The notes beneath the pieces are model-generated. The model had not been told where the DNA came from and made no database searches. It saw only the letters and a list, made by a program, of their open reading frames with translations. Below are positions 24,695 through 33,253 of a stretch of 64,000 nt of DNA, piece after piece (the stretch's first letter is position 1; each line of letters opens with the position of its first letter). The position numbers and the translations under genes are program-made. The stretch spans positions 186,001 to 250,000 of the forward strand of contig NZ_JAIMIC010000006.1 in NCBI RefSeq assembly GCF_019966545.1. Reading direction: 5' to 3'. This DNA is from Heliomarina baculiformis. Lineage in GTDB: Bacteria > Pseudomonadota > Alphaproteobacteria > Rhodobacterales > Rhodobacteraceae.

Positions 24695-27136
24695 TCATGC
24701 GCGTATTCTGCTGTTGTCGGCGTCCCAAACGGCAGTATGCGGCTGCACGATGGCCCGGTATTTTTGCCCGTAGATTTCGACGTCGATCTCTGTGCCAGGC
24801 GCGGCCAGATCGGCACGGATCATACCCAGCGCCAGCGAGGACCCGACCCGATAGCCCCAGCCGCCCGATGTGGTTTCGCCTACGATTTCATCCTCGTGCC
24901 AGAGCATCGACATATAGGGGGCGTCTGCCTCACCGGCTTCGACCTTAAGCGCCACAAAACGCCGCTTTGCCCCTGCTTCTCTTTCTGCCGAAAGTGCGGC
25001 CTTGCCCGGGAAATCGGGTTTGGCGAAATCGATAAAACGTTCAAGACCTGCCTCAAGAAGCGTGTAATCCGTCGACAGATCGCCCTTCCACGCACGATAC
25101 CCCTTTTCAATGCGAAGGGAGCCGAGCGCGCACATGCCGAAAGGTATCGCCCCTGCACCCGTGACCGCATCCCAAATGGCCGGCGCGGCCTCATTGGCGC
25201 AATGGATTTCCCACCCCAGTTCGCCGGCGAAGGACACCCGCAAGAAGACGACGCGATGCCCGGCGACCTCGGCCTCCTGATAAGACAACCACGGCAGTGA
25301 CAGATCCGCATCGGTCAGTCCGGACAGGATTTCGCGCGATTTCGGACCTGTTACCAGCAAACAGTCATATTTGTCGGACCGATCTTGTACAGATAGTGTA
25401 CCGGGGGTGCCACGCTCCAAAAGCTCTTTGTCATGCCATTGCGCTACAGCCGCAGTGATCAGCCAGATCTGCTCGTCGCTGTGCGGGATGACCGACATTT
25501 CCGTCACGACCCGCCCGCGATCATCCGCGAAATAGGCCAGCCCCACCCGTCCCGGGTGCGGCAGGCGCGAAGCCGTCAGGCCATCCACGTAATCGCGCGC
25601 TCCCGGCCCCTCGACGGAAAGCCGGGTAAAGCCTGAAATGGCGATCACACCGCAACCATCCCGAACCGCTTCGCATTCTTCGCGGATGCGTTGTTCCCAC
25701 GGGCCGGGGCGGTTCCATGTATGGGTTGATTCATCACGCAGATCGTCACCGGGTTTCGCGAACCATTCTGCGCGCTCCCAGCCGTTGTAGCTGCCAAATA
25801 CCGCGCCCGCGTCTTTCAGACGTGAGTGCAGTGTGGAAAGCCTTTTTCCCCGTCCGGCGGGCCAATCACGACGCGGGAAATGCATATCGTATTCAAAGCC
25901 ATAGACCTCAAGTCCCTTGGCGATGCAGTGATCGCGGTCGGCATAGGCAGTGAACCGGCGCGGATCGCAAGACCACATGTCCCATTCGGTTCGGCCTTGC
26001 GTAACCCATTCGGCGAGCACCTTGCCCGCGCCACCGGCCTGCGCGATGCCGAAAGTAAAGACACAGGCCTCGAAAGCATTTGGCACGCCCGGCATCGGTC
26101 CGATCAAAGGCAGGCCGTCGGGCGTATAAGGTATGGGTCCATTGATGACCTTGTTGACCCCGACCGACCCCAATAGCGGCACCCGCGCCATTGCATCCTC
26201 GATGTACCATTCAAGCCGATCCAGATCGTCCGGATATAGCTGGAACGAGAAATCTTCCGGCATAGGATCAGCGGCATCCACCCAATGCGCCCGACCCTTA
26301 CGCTCATAGGGACCAAGGTTGAAACCGGCCTTTTCCTGCCGCAGGTAATAGGAACTGTCGACGTCCCGCAGCAGGGGCAGCTTGTGTCCCGTCTCCCGGC
26401 TCCATTCGGCCAGCTCTGGGATTTCTTCGGTCAGAAGATACTGGTGACTCATCACCATCATTGGCAGGTCTCGACCGCCGAACGGTTTGAACCAGTCGGC
26501 GACGCGGGACGCGTAGTAACCCGCTGCATTCACGACATATTCGCAGCGGATCTCGCCCTTTTGTGTTTCGACGATCCAGCTTTCTTCCTCGCGCCGAACG
26601 CCTGTCGCCGCGCAGAACCTTTCGATCCGCGCCCCCATGTCACGCGCGCCTTTCGCCAGCGCCTGCGTCAACTGCGACGGGTCTATGTCGCCGTCGTTCG
26701 GATCATAAAGCGCGCCCTTGAGATCATGGGTTTCGACAAAGGGGTAACGGGCGCGCAGTTCATCGACAGAAAGGATCTCCAGATCCATCCCCTGCGACCG
26801 CCCCATGCTACGGGCACGTTCGAATTCCTGCATGCGCTGTTCGGAGTGAGCGAGCCGCACCGACCCCGTCACATGGTAATTCATCGGATAATCGACATCC
26901 GCGCCCAGCCCTCGGTACAGCTCGGTCGAATAGCGCTGCATATTCATGACTGACCACGAGGTTGAAAACGTCGGCACGTTTCCGGCTGCATGCCATGTCG
27001 ATCCGGCGGTCAGCTCGTTCTTTTCGAGCAGTACGCAATCGGTCCAGCCTGCTTTCGCAAGATGATAGAGCGCCGATGCGCCGACCGCGCCACCGCCAAT
27101 GATAACCACGCGGGCCTGTGTAGGAAATTCGGCCAT
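24695..27136 (-). CDS. FAD-dependent oxidoreductase with folate-binding domain (dimethylglycine/sarcosine dehydrogenase-like), copy 2
   Basis: This protein also has 813 residues and shares the architecture of its downstream neighbour: VVIIGGGAVGASALYHL, STWHAAG with the putative flavinylated His (H49), then a GcvT-type half (SFAGELGWEIHC, ALGSLRIEKGYRAWKGD). The two copies are clearly diverged in the substrate-facing middle section, for example SWSVMNMQRYSTELYRGL against ATANMTKLARYSQELYGGL. They probably act on different N-methylated substrates or successive steps rather than being a recent duplication. It starts 8 bp after the GFA gene and lies 36 bp before the downstream copy. Confidence 0.93.
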   Translation of the reverse strand: MAEFPTQARVVIIGGGAVGASALYHLAKAGWTDCVLLEKNELTAGSTWHAAGNVPTFSTSWSVMNMQRYSTELYRGLGADVDYPMNYHVTGSVRLAHSEQRMQEFERARSMGRSQGMDLEILSVDELRARYPFVETHDLKGALYDPNDGDIDPSQLTQALAKGARDMGARIERFCAATGVRREEESWIVETQKGEIRCEYVVNAAGYYASRVADWFKPFGGRDLPMMVMSHQYLLTEEIPELAEWSRETGHKLPLLRDVDSSYYLRQEKAGFNLGPYERKGRAHWVDAADPMPEDFSFQLYPDDLDRLEWYIEDAMARVPLLGSVGVNKVINGPIPYTPDGLPLIGPMPGVPNAFEACVFTFGIAQAGGAGKVLAEWVTQGRTEWDMWSCDPRRFTAYADRDHCIAKGLEVYGFEYDMHFPRRDWPAGRGKRLSTLHSRLKDAGAVFGSYNGWERAEWFAKPGDDLRDESTHTWNRPGPWEQRIREECEAVRDGCGVIAISGFTRLSVEGPGARDYVDGLTASRLPHPGRVGLAYFADDRGRVVTEMSVIPHSDEQIWLITAAVAQWHDKELLERGTPGTLSVQDRSDKYDCLLVTGPKSREILSGLTDADLSLPWLSYQEAEVAGHRVVFLRVSFAGELGWEIHCANEAAPAIWDAVTGAGAIPFGMCALGSLRIEKGYRAWKGDLSTDYTLLEAGLERFIDFAKPDFPGKAALSAEREAGAKRRFVALKVEAGEADAPYMSMLWHEDEIVGETTSGGWGYRVGSSLALGMIRADLAAPGTEIDVEIYGQKYRAIVQPHTAVWDADNSRIRA

Positions 27137-27144
27137 GCTCCCTC

Positions 27145-27534
27145 CTAACTCGACTGCGGCAGGCCATCGGCCAGATCATAATAGTCGCCCTTGTCAGCGA
27201 CAAAGATATGGCGACCGATCTTTACGTCGGTCGGGGCCGAAAGCGCGCCCATCGACACGGAAATCTTGTCTTCGTCCTCCGGGTTCCAGAACAGGAAGCA
27301 GCCGCAGGTGCCGCAGAATCCGCGCTGCACATTCGGGCTTGATTGATACCAGACAGGGCCCGCCACGCTTTGAAAGGTCAAAGCGGACTTGGGGATGTGT
27401 GTTGACGACCAGCAATATCCGGTCTGCCTCCGGCACTGTGTACAATGACAGACCGACGGTTCCGCCAGATCGCCGGTAATGGTAAAGGCCACCTCGCCGC
27501 AATTGCAGGTGCCATTATGCTTCTTTCCCGTCAT
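27145..27534 (-). CDS. GFA-family (glutathione-dependent formaldehyde-activating enzyme-like) zinc protein
   Basis: This 129-residue protein shows the GFA zinc-ligand pattern: a CNCGEV pair near residue 9, CHCTQCRRQTG near residue 35, and GFCGTCGCFLFW near residue 78. The start at ATG 27534 is fixed by AGGAG 6 bp upstream. The founding member binds S-hydroxymethyl-glutathione, but most family members have unproven roles. Its position directly before two N-demethylating oxidoreductases makes formaldehyde handling a reasonable inference. It sits 17 bp after the regulator gene and belongs to the same operon. Confidence 0.9.
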   Translation of the reverse strand: MTGKKHNGTCNCGEVAFTITGDLAEPSVCHCTQCRRQTGYCWSSTHIPKSALTFQSVAGPVWYQSSPNVQRGFCGTCGCFLFWNPEDEDKISVSMGALSAPTDVKIGRHIFVADKGDYYDLADGLPQSS

Positions 27535-27551
27535 CTGTTGCTCCTGTCGCG

Positions 27552-28121
27552 TCAATAGACCGGCGGCGCGATGACCCATATCGCGCAGGCGGTTTCATCA
27601 TAGGGATTGATCCATTCAAAGGGTTCCCCCCGGATGCGAAAGCTGTCGCCGGGTCGGATCGTGAATTTCCGGCCAGAGATAATCAGGTCAAGCTTACCGG
27701 AGAGGAGATAGGCAACTTCCTGAGTCGGTCGCTGCACCACTTCGCCGATGCGGGAATGTGGCTCAAAGGTAGAATGCACCATCTCGAAATCATCGGTGAG
27801 ATCGGGCGACAAAAGCTCTTCGACAAGACCCGCCTCATTGGAACCGATAGGACGGCGCGACTCCTGTCGTACCACGTATCCGGCCTCCCCCGCAGGGGCA
27901 GGCGAGTGACCAAAGAGCATCGATACGGATACATCCAGTCGCGCCGCAATGTGTCGAAGGTCAGTGATCGATGGTTCGGAGAGGTCGCGCTCGACCTGGC
28001 TTAGCCAACCGACCGAGCGGTTCAGATCCGAGGCAAGCTCCGCCAGCGTTACACCCCTTGCCTTGCGCAGGGCCCGAAGGTCGGCGCCAAGGGAAGCAGG
28101 CTGGTCAGGCTGGTGAATCAT
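27552..28121 (-). CDS. XRE-family transcriptional regulator with C-terminal cupin
   Basis: A 189-residue regulator. Residues ~12-67 are a helix-turn-helix domain (LRALRKARGVTLAELASDLN, then VGWLSQVERDLSEPS). Residues ~110-185 are a small cupin (PHSRIGEVVQRPTQEVAYLL, then GDSFRIRGEPFEW) that typically binds the effector. This architecture is common among regulators of amine, betaine and amino-acid catabolism. It heads the operon with the GFA protein and two oxidoreductases. Two matching dyads lie immediately upstream of its start, so autoregulation is likely (inference). The ribosome binding site is weak. Confidence 0.93.
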   Translation of the reverse strand: MIHQPDQPASLGADLRALRKARGVTLAELASDLNRSVGWLSQVERDLSEPSITDLRHIAARLDVSVSMLFGHSPAPAGEAGYVVRQESRRPIGSNEAGLVEELLSPDLTDDFEMVHSTFEPHSRIGEVVQRPTQEVAYLLSGKLDLIISGRKFTIRPGDSFRIRGEPFEWINPYDETACAIWVIAPPVY

Positions 28122-28133
28122 GGCGGGCTCGTC

Positions 28134-28158
28134 GTGAAAAATCTCTCGATAATTTCAC
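28134..28158 (-). promoter_or_regulatory. Operator-like dyad 1 upstream of the XRE-cupin regulator
   Basis: GTGAAA-N13-TTTCAC, perfect in both arms, ends 13 bp before the regulator ATG on the minus strand. It matches the second dyad in arm sequence and in spacer length. Confidence 0.65.
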
Positions 28159-28171
28159 CGTGGCTCAGACT

Positions 28172-28198
28172 CGTGAAAAAAGAAAGAAAAATTTCACG
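28172..28198 (-). promoter_or_regulatory. Operator-like dyad 2 upstream of the XRE-cupin regulator
   Basis: CGTGAAA-N13-TTTCACG is a 7-bp-arm version of dyad 1 with the same 13-bp spacing. The two dyad centres are about 39 bp apart, near four helical turns. The pair is probably the binding region of the adjacent regulator. Confidence 0.65.
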
Positions 28199-28332
28199 AA
28201 GCTACCGACAATACGCTGTGTGAGTCGATCGAGCTGACCGATTGCAGAAATATTCATCTTTAGCGATGATCATCCGGTGTCAGGACTTCACATCGTCAGG
28301 ATGTGGGTGCCCCCGAACCTACAGGACAGGTT

Positions 28333-28491
28333 ATGTGTCTCACTGCGGAAATGCTGGCAATATTCCTGAATCTGCTGAACCCGCAGATGGTAAACACGAG
28401 TGCCGGAATCATCACTGTCTCGGCGACAACGCAGGAAACTGTCTGGGTCCAGCAGGGCGACCGATGGTGTACGCCCGCCAAAAATCAATGA
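28333..28491 (+). CDS. Possible small protein (52 residues), unknown
   Basis: An ATG at 28333 is preceded by AGGACAGG and opens a 52-codon frame, MCLTAEMLAIFLNLLNPQMV and onward, ending VQQGDRWCTPAKNQ. It lies in the otherwise empty 380 bp between the regulator gene and the GAF-domain gene, and converges on the latter with 11 bp between stops. A hydrophobic first third and a polar tail can be seen, but I recognise no family. The good ribosome binding site is the main support; it may be spurious. Confidence 0.33.
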   Translation: MCLTAEMLAIFLNLLNPQMVNTSAGIITVSATTQETVWVQQGDRWCTPAKNQ

Positions 28492-28502
28492 CGGGCACCG
28501 TG

Positions 28503-28979
28503 TCAGGTCGCGAAAACCTCGCGCAGGATGGCCGACAGACCATCGGCGTCACGCTGCGTGAACGCGGCCGGCTGATCGCTGTCTATATCGAAAACCGCGA
28601 TCAATTCGCCGGTGGCGTTGAAAACCGGAATAACAATCTCAGACCGGGTCGAGCTTGCACAGGCGATGTGATCGGGAAAACTGTGCACATCCGCGACGAG
28701 CTGCACGGACCTTTCGCGCGCCGCCGCACCGCAGACACCACGAGAAAAGGGGATCTGCAGGCAGCCGTGCCCGCCCTGATAGGGGCCGATCTTGAGCATT
28801 TCGGGTCCCGTCACGCGATAGAACCCGGTCCAGTCAAACCTGGAATCCGCGTGATGCACCTCGCACACCACCGTCGCCATAAGGGCAACATCTTCAGTTT
28901 CGCCCTCGGTCAAAGCGCGTATCGTGCGTGACAAGGCGGAATAATCGAGCTGAACGTCCTCAGTTACTGCAACCGACAT
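28503..28979 (-). CDS. msrC: Free methionine-(R)-sulfoxide reductase (GAF domain)
   Basis: This 158-residue GAF-domain enzyme reduces free methionine-(R)-sulfoxide with thioredoxin. The three Cys of the family are present at positions 73 (HGCLQIPF), 83 (GVCGAAA) and 107 (HIACASSTRSE). Their spacing of 10 and 24 residues matches Cys84, Cys94 and Cys118 of the E. coli enzyme. The FDWTGFYRV and SEIVIPVF segments are also typical. It starts at ATG 28979, 1 bp after the thiolase stop codon. The coupling with thiolase looks like packing rather than pathway. Confidence 0.93.
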   Translation of the reverse strand: MSVAVTEDVQLDYSALSRTIRALTEGETEDVALMATVVCEVHHADSRFDWTGFYRVTGPEMLKIGPYQGGHGCLQIPFSRGVCGAAARERSVQLVADVHSFPDHIACASSTRSEIVIPVFNATGELIAVFDIDSDQPAAFTQRDADGLSAILREVFAT

Positions 28980-28980
28980 G

Positions 28981-30153
28981 TCAGTTCCGTTCTATCGCGA
29001 TTGCTGTACCTTCACCGCCACCGATGCAGATCGCGGCGATACCGCGTTTAAGATCGCGCTTTTCCATCGCGTTCAGCAGCGTCACGATGATCCTTGCACC
29101 GGAAGCGCCAATCGGGTGCCCCAGCGCGCAGGCGCCGCCATTCACGTTTACGATGTCTCGCGATAGGCCCATTTCCTGCATGAAAGCCATCGGCACGACC
29201 GCGAAGGCTTCGTTCACCTCCCAAAGGTCCACATCGTCTTTCGACCAGCCGATCTTGTTAAGTAGTTTCTGGGCGGCAAAAACCGGAGCGGTGGTGAACA
29301 GGCCCGGTGCCTGTGCGTGGCTTGAATGACCAAGAATACGCGCCCGAACCGGGAGACCGCGGGCATCCGCGACTTCCTTCGAAGACAAGACAAGCGCCGC
29401 CGCCCCGTCGGAGATGGAGGAAGAGTTCGCCGCCGTCACTGTGCCGTCCTTGCGAAAGGCAGGCTTCAGCATAGGGATCTTTTCGGGGCGTGCCTTTCCG
29501 GGCTGCTCATCGCGGGTAATGATCTCTTCGCCCGTGCGGGCATGGATCTTTACCGGAGCGATCTCATCGTCGAATGCCCCGTTACGTTCGGCATCCAGTG
29601 CGTTATCGAGCGATCCGATGGCATACTGATCCTGAGCCTCACGCGTAAACTGGTAGGTTTCGGCGCAATCCTCGGCGAAGGTCCCCATCAGGCGGCCCTT
29701 GTCATAGGCGTCCTCAAGACCGTCGAGAAACATGTGGTCGACCACCTGCTGGTGGCCGATCCGCGCCCCGCTGCGCATCTTTGGCAGGAGATACGGCGCG
29801 TTGCTCATGCTCTCCATACCGCCGGTAATCATCACCTCGTTATGCCCAAGCGCTATCTGATCGAAGCCCATCATGGTGCTGCGCATGCCGGAACCGCACA
29901 TCTTGTTGAGCGTCGTGGCAGGCACCTCTTCACCCAGTCCCGCATGAAATCCTGCCTGCCGGGCCGGTGCCTGCCCCTGCCCCGCTGGCAGGACGCAGCC
30001 CATCAGCACCTCGTCTACCGTCTGTACGCCTGCGCCTTTCAGCGCGGCCTTGATGGCGACACCCCCAAGTTCAGAGGCCGACACCCCGTCAAATACGCCT
30101 TGGAATCCCCCCATCGGCGTGCGCGACGCACCGGAAATGACAACTTCTTTCAT
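28981..30153 (-). CDS. Acetyl-CoA C-acyltransferase (thiolase II type)
   Basis: This 390-residue thiolase starts at ATG 30153 (MKEVVISGASRTPMGG). The acyl-accepting Cys is in NKMCGSGMRS (C86). The His of NEAFAV and the Cys/His of GGACALGHPIGASG complete the active site. Family members condense two acetyl-CoA to acetoacetyl-CoA or run the reverse cleavage, so it may serve PHB synthesis, ketone-body use or beta-oxidation. No phaB or CoA-transferase partner is adjacent. GAGTTCCTCCCT on the opposite strand gives an AGGGAGGAACTC ribosome binding site. Confidence 0.95.
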   Translation of the reverse strand: MKEVVISGASRTPMGGFQGVFDGVSASELGGVAIKAALKGAGVQTVDEVLMGCVLPAGQGQAPARQAGFHAGLGEEVPATTLNKMCGSGMRSTMMGFDQIALGHNEVMITGGMESMSNAPYLLPKMRSGARIGHQQVVDHMFLDGLEDAYDKGRLMGTFAEDCAETYQFTREAQDQYAIGSLDNALDAERNGAFDDEIAPVKIHARTGEEIITRDEQPGKARPEKIPMLKPAFRKDGTVTAANSSSISDGAAALVLSSKEVADARGLPVRARILGHSSHAQAPGLFTTAPVFAAQKLLNKIGWSKDDVDLWEVNEAFAVVPMAFMQEMGLSRDIVNVNGGACALGHPIGASGARIIVTLLNAMEKRDLKRGIAAICIGGGEGTAIAIERN

Positions 30154-30245
30154 GGTGAGTTCCTCCCTGTATTTGACCCTGAATACCGAAAAGTAAGGAT
30201 TGCCGTCTAGCCTTGTCGTCGAGAGTGAGTGCAAGGACTTTGTCA

Positions 30246-30584
30246 ATGAACCTTACCAGTACGGTGAAAGACGGATCGCAGATCATCACTGTGAACGCCA
30301 GCAGGATCGACGCCGCCATTGCGATCCGCTTTAAGGAGGACATGCATGGCATGACCCGAACCGGGCCAGACAGGATCATACTCGACCTGACATCCGTGGA
30401 TTTCATCGACTCAAGCGGACTTGGCGCCATAGTCGCCGCAATGAAAAACCTTGAGCCTCATCGCCGCATCGACCTTGCAGGTCTCAACCCGTCGGTAGAC
30501 AAGGTCTTTCGGCTGACCCGCATGGACACTGTTTTCAAACTCTATCCGACTCTCGATGGCGCATTTGAACCTCAGGAAGGTTGA
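30246..30584 (+). CDS. STAS-domain anti-sigma-factor antagonist (RsbV/SpoIIAA-like)
   Basis: This 112-residue single-domain STAS protein carries VDFIDSSGLGAIVAA, the conserved Ser pair (residues 56-57) that is phosphorylated by cognate anti-sigma kinases. The start is ATG 30246, with AAGGA upstream. The next gene encodes a matching HATPase, so the two form a partner-switching pair. Known biology: the unphosphorylated STAS protein sequesters the kinase and so releases the kinase's target. No sigma factor or phosphatase gene is adjacent, so the controlled process is unknown. Confidence 0.92.
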   Translation: MNLTSTVKDGSQIITVNASRIDAAIAIRFKEDMHGMTRTGPDRIILDLTSVDFIDSSGLGAIVAAMKNLEPHRRIDLAGLNPSVDKVFRLTRMDTVFKLYPTLDGAFEPQEG

Positions 30585-30630
30585 TCCCCTGCACGGTCAT
30601 GACGCTCACAGCCTCGATTCAGGCGGCGAT

Positions 30631-31071
30631 ATGATAAAAGGGACGCGTTGCTTTCACGCGACGACCCATGCCGTAAGGTCCGGCGTATGTGCGGTGATTG
30701 ACGATCTGGCAGGTGAGGGCCTTGCCTCACCTCACCTTGAAACCGTCGAAATCGTTTTGGCCGAAGTGATCAACAACATCGTTGAGCACGCCTATGGGCG
30801 AGACGGCGAATTCCTGACCGACAAATCCTGCATGGTCCGGGTCTCCTATGACCTCTCCGCCAATGCCTTAGCGCTCACAATAGTCGATCATGGACGGCCA
30901 TTTCCAGGCGCTGAACTGCCCCCGGGGTGCACCCTTTCCCCAGATATGGACAGAACAGAGCTTCCCGAGGGGGGATTCGGATGGCGGATCATCCGTGAGC
31001 TGACCGTCGAGCAATCCTACCTTCGGGACCCGGACGAGAATACCTTACAATTGCGGTTCGAATTTGCCTGA
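30631..31071 (+). CDS. RsbW-like anti-sigma factor / serine-protein kinase (HATPase_c_2)
   Basis: About 146 residues from ATG 30631, which has GGCGG upstream. An in-frame ATG at 30556 would overlap the STAS gene by 29 bp and add 25 residues with no family similarity. The Bergerat ATP site is clear: N box VLAEVINNIVEHAYG, G1 VDHGRPFPG and G2 GGFGWRIIREL. Such proteins phosphorylate the STAS partner and hold a sigma factor or another target. It is paired with the STAS gene 46 bp upstream. Confidence 0.9.
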   Translation: MIKGTRCFHATTHAVRSGVCAVIDDLAGEGLASPHLETVEIVLAEVINNIVEHAYGRDGEFLTDKSCMVRVSYDLSANALALTIVDHGRPFPGAELPPGCTLSPDMDRTELPEGGFGWRIIRELTVEQSYLRDPDENTLQLRFEFA

Positions 31072-31342
31072 AATCCTATCGAAGGGTGGTAAGCAGGCAC
31101 TCTCGAATGAATCATAAACCCCTAAAAACATACAACTTTACGTGCCGCAAAAGCGCCCCAATCCCTCCTAACTGCTGCCCGAAACAACGGTCATAAAGGG
31201 CCTGTAGCTGCATATGGCTTCCCTCGGCGCTGCGTTATTATAGCCCCCACCCAGTGCGTGGCGTCGAGGACTTCCCCCCAACATCAGATTGGCTTTCAAA
31301 ACGACTGGCTCTAGGGTCACGCCAATCAATAAGGGGACAACC

Positions 31343-32920
31343 ATGCGCGATTTTCAGAAACCCGGCCGATCCACCGTTTTAGCGACGAACGGAATGTGCG
31401 CCACGTCACATCCCCTTGCAGCGCAGACCGCTATCGAAACCCTCAAAAAAGGTGGGAACGCGATGGATGCCGCCATCGCCGGTGCTGTCTTGCTAGGCAT
31501 TTGCGAACCGCAGATGACCGGGATCGGCGGCGATTGTTTCGTTCTTTATTCTCCCGCCGGAAGCAATGAAATCAAAGCGTTGAACGGCTCGGGTCGGGCG
31601 CCAGCCAAGGCTGACGCCGCCGATCTCCGTGCCGCAGGCAATCTCAGCGTGCCCGTCTATAACGCCCACGCCGTTACCATTCCCGGCGCGATCGACGCTT
31701 TCTGTCATCTGTCCGAAACCGTCGGCAAGCTTGGCATGGACAGCCTGCTTGCACCCGCAATCCATTACGCCGAGGAAGGTGTTCCGGTAGCGCCCCGGGT
31801 GGCTTTCGATTGGGTGGGAGACAGCGAAGTGCTGCAGGGCAAGGCGCGCGACTTGTACCTGATAGATGGCAAAGCACCTGGCGCGGGTCAGAGCTTTCGC
31901 GCGCCGGGTCAGGCCCAGGTTCTTAGGCAGGTGGCGAAAAAGGGCCGCGATGCGTTTTACACGGGCGAAATCGCGCAGGACATGGTCGACAGCCTCAAGG
32001 AACTTGGCGGCGTTCACGAGATGGAGGATTTTGCCTCCACCGCGTGCTCTCCAACGGTGCCGGTATGCGGAGCCTATGGCGGCGTGGATCTCGTAGAACA
32101 CGCGCCAAACGGACAGGGCGCTACGGCTATCCTTTTGCTGAACGTCCTGTCACACTTCGATATCGCGAACATGGATCCCTTCGGCGCAGAACGCATCCAT
32201 GTCGAAGCCGAAGCAAGCAAACTGGCGTATGACGCGCGGAACCGTTTCCTTGCCGATGCGGATTACGTCACCCGCCTTGAGCATATGCTTGCACCCGAGA
32301 CTGCAGCCGCGCTCGCAGCCCTGATCGATGCGAACAAGGCAATGCCCGCCGCGGCACCCCTGACCGAATCTGTCCACAAGGACACGATCTATATTACCGT
32401 TGTCGACAATGACGGCATGGCAGTGTCGCTGATCTACTCGATCTTTCACGGATTCGGATCGGGCATCGCGTCGGACAAGTTCGGTATCCTGCTGCAGAAC
32501 CGCGGCGCCGGGTTCACGCTGGAACAAGGTCATCCAAACGAGCTGAAAGGCGGCAAGCGCCCGATGCACACGATCATCCCGGCAATGCTGCGCGAAGGCG
32601 GGAGAGCCACAACACCTTTCGGTGTCATGGGCGGCGCCTATCAGCCGACCGGGCATGCGCGGTTTGTCAGCAACCGGCAGGATTTCGGCATGGACCTGCA
32701 AGCCGCGCTGGATGCGCCCCGCGCCTTTTCATACGAAGGCGTACTGGAAGTCGAATCGGGCTATGGCGACGATGTTCGTGCCGAACTCGCGGCAAAAGGC
32801 CATAATGTCACTGTCCCCGAAACCGCACTGGGTGGGGCTCAGGCCATCCATATCGGATCGGACGGCGTACTGTCAGGGGCGAGCGATCCCCGCAAGGACG
32901 GGTGCGCTCTCGGGTATTGA
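31343..32920 (+). CDS. Gamma-glutamyltransferase family protein
   Basis: This 525-residue Ntn hydrolase starts at ATG 31343 (MRDFQKPGRS), with AAGGGG 6 bp upstream. The N-terminal motif SHPLAAQTAIETLKKGGNAM, followed by DAAIA, and GIGGDCFVLYSP are diagnostic. The autocatalytic nucleophile Thr is in HKDTIYITVVDNDG (T348), where the precursor would be cut into two subunits; the usual second Thr is Ile here. C-terminal FGVMGGAYQPTGHARFV is typical. No signal peptide is seen, so it is predicted cytoplasmic, unlike E. coli Ggt. It may hydrolyse gamma-glutamyl compounds or acylated substrates. Confidence 0.93.
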   Translation: MRDFQKPGRSTVLATNGMCATSHPLAAQTAIETLKKGGNAMDAAIAGAVLLGICEPQMTGIGGDCFVLYSPAGSNEIKALNGSGRAPAKADAADLRAAGNLSVPVYNAHAVTIPGAIDAFCHLSETVGKLGMDSLLAPAIHYAEEGVPVAPRVAFDWVGDSEVLQGKARDLYLIDGKAPGAGQSFRAPGQAQVLRQVAKKGRDAFYTGEIAQDMVDSLKELGGVHEMEDFASTACSPTVPVCGAYGGVDLVEHAPNGQGATAILLLNVLSHFDIANMDPFGAERIHVEAEASKLAYDARNRFLADADYVTRLEHMLAPETAAALAALIDANKAMPAAAPLTESVHKDTIYITVVDNDGMAVSLIYSIFHGFGSGIASDKFGILLQNRGAGFTLEQGHPNELKGGKRPMHTIIPAMLREGGRATTPFGVMGGAYQPTGHARFVSNRQDFGMDLQAALDAPRAFSYEGVLEVESGYGDDVRAELAAKGHNVTVPETALGGAQAIHIGSDGVLSGASDPRKDGCALGY

Positions 32921-32923
32921 GAC

Positions 32924-33253
32924 TTAATTCAGGTTGAAATGCAGCGGGTAGATGCCATCCTGAAACGGACCAAACATGTCCGGGATGTCAGGGTGGTCTA
33001 CCGGCTCGCCAGAATAGTCGGCGACAAGGTTCTGTTCGGACACATAGGCCACGTAATAGCTTTGATCGTTCTCGGCCAAGAGGTGATAAAAAGGTTGCGC
33101 CTTTTTCGGCCGGGCGTCTTCGGGGATCGCCTGGTACCAGTCTTCGGTGTTTGAAAATTCGGGATCAACGTCAAATACCACGCCCCGAAACGGGTGCTTT
33201 TTGTGGCGCACGACCTGGCCTAGATTGTATTTTGCGCGCTTCGTCAACATCAT
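32924..33253 (-). CDS. hspQ: Heat-shock protein HspQ
   Basis: This 109-residue protein of the HspQ/YccV family carries AKYNLGQVVRHKKHPFRGVV, DVDPEFSNTEDWY, and QPFYHLLAENDQSYYVAYVS, all close to the family consensus. In enterobacteria HspQ modulates Lon specificity and DnaA stability; that role here is by analogy. Two adjacent ATGs (33253 and 33250) follow GGGGCAG. It converges with the gamma-glutamyltransferase gene, with 3 bp between stops. Confidence 0.95.
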   Translation of the reverse strand: MMLTKRAKYNLGQVVRHKKHPFRGVVFDVDPEFSNTEDWYQAIPEDARPKKAQPFYHLLAENDQSYYVAYVSEQNLVADYSGEPVDHPDIPDMFGPFQDGIYPLHFNLN

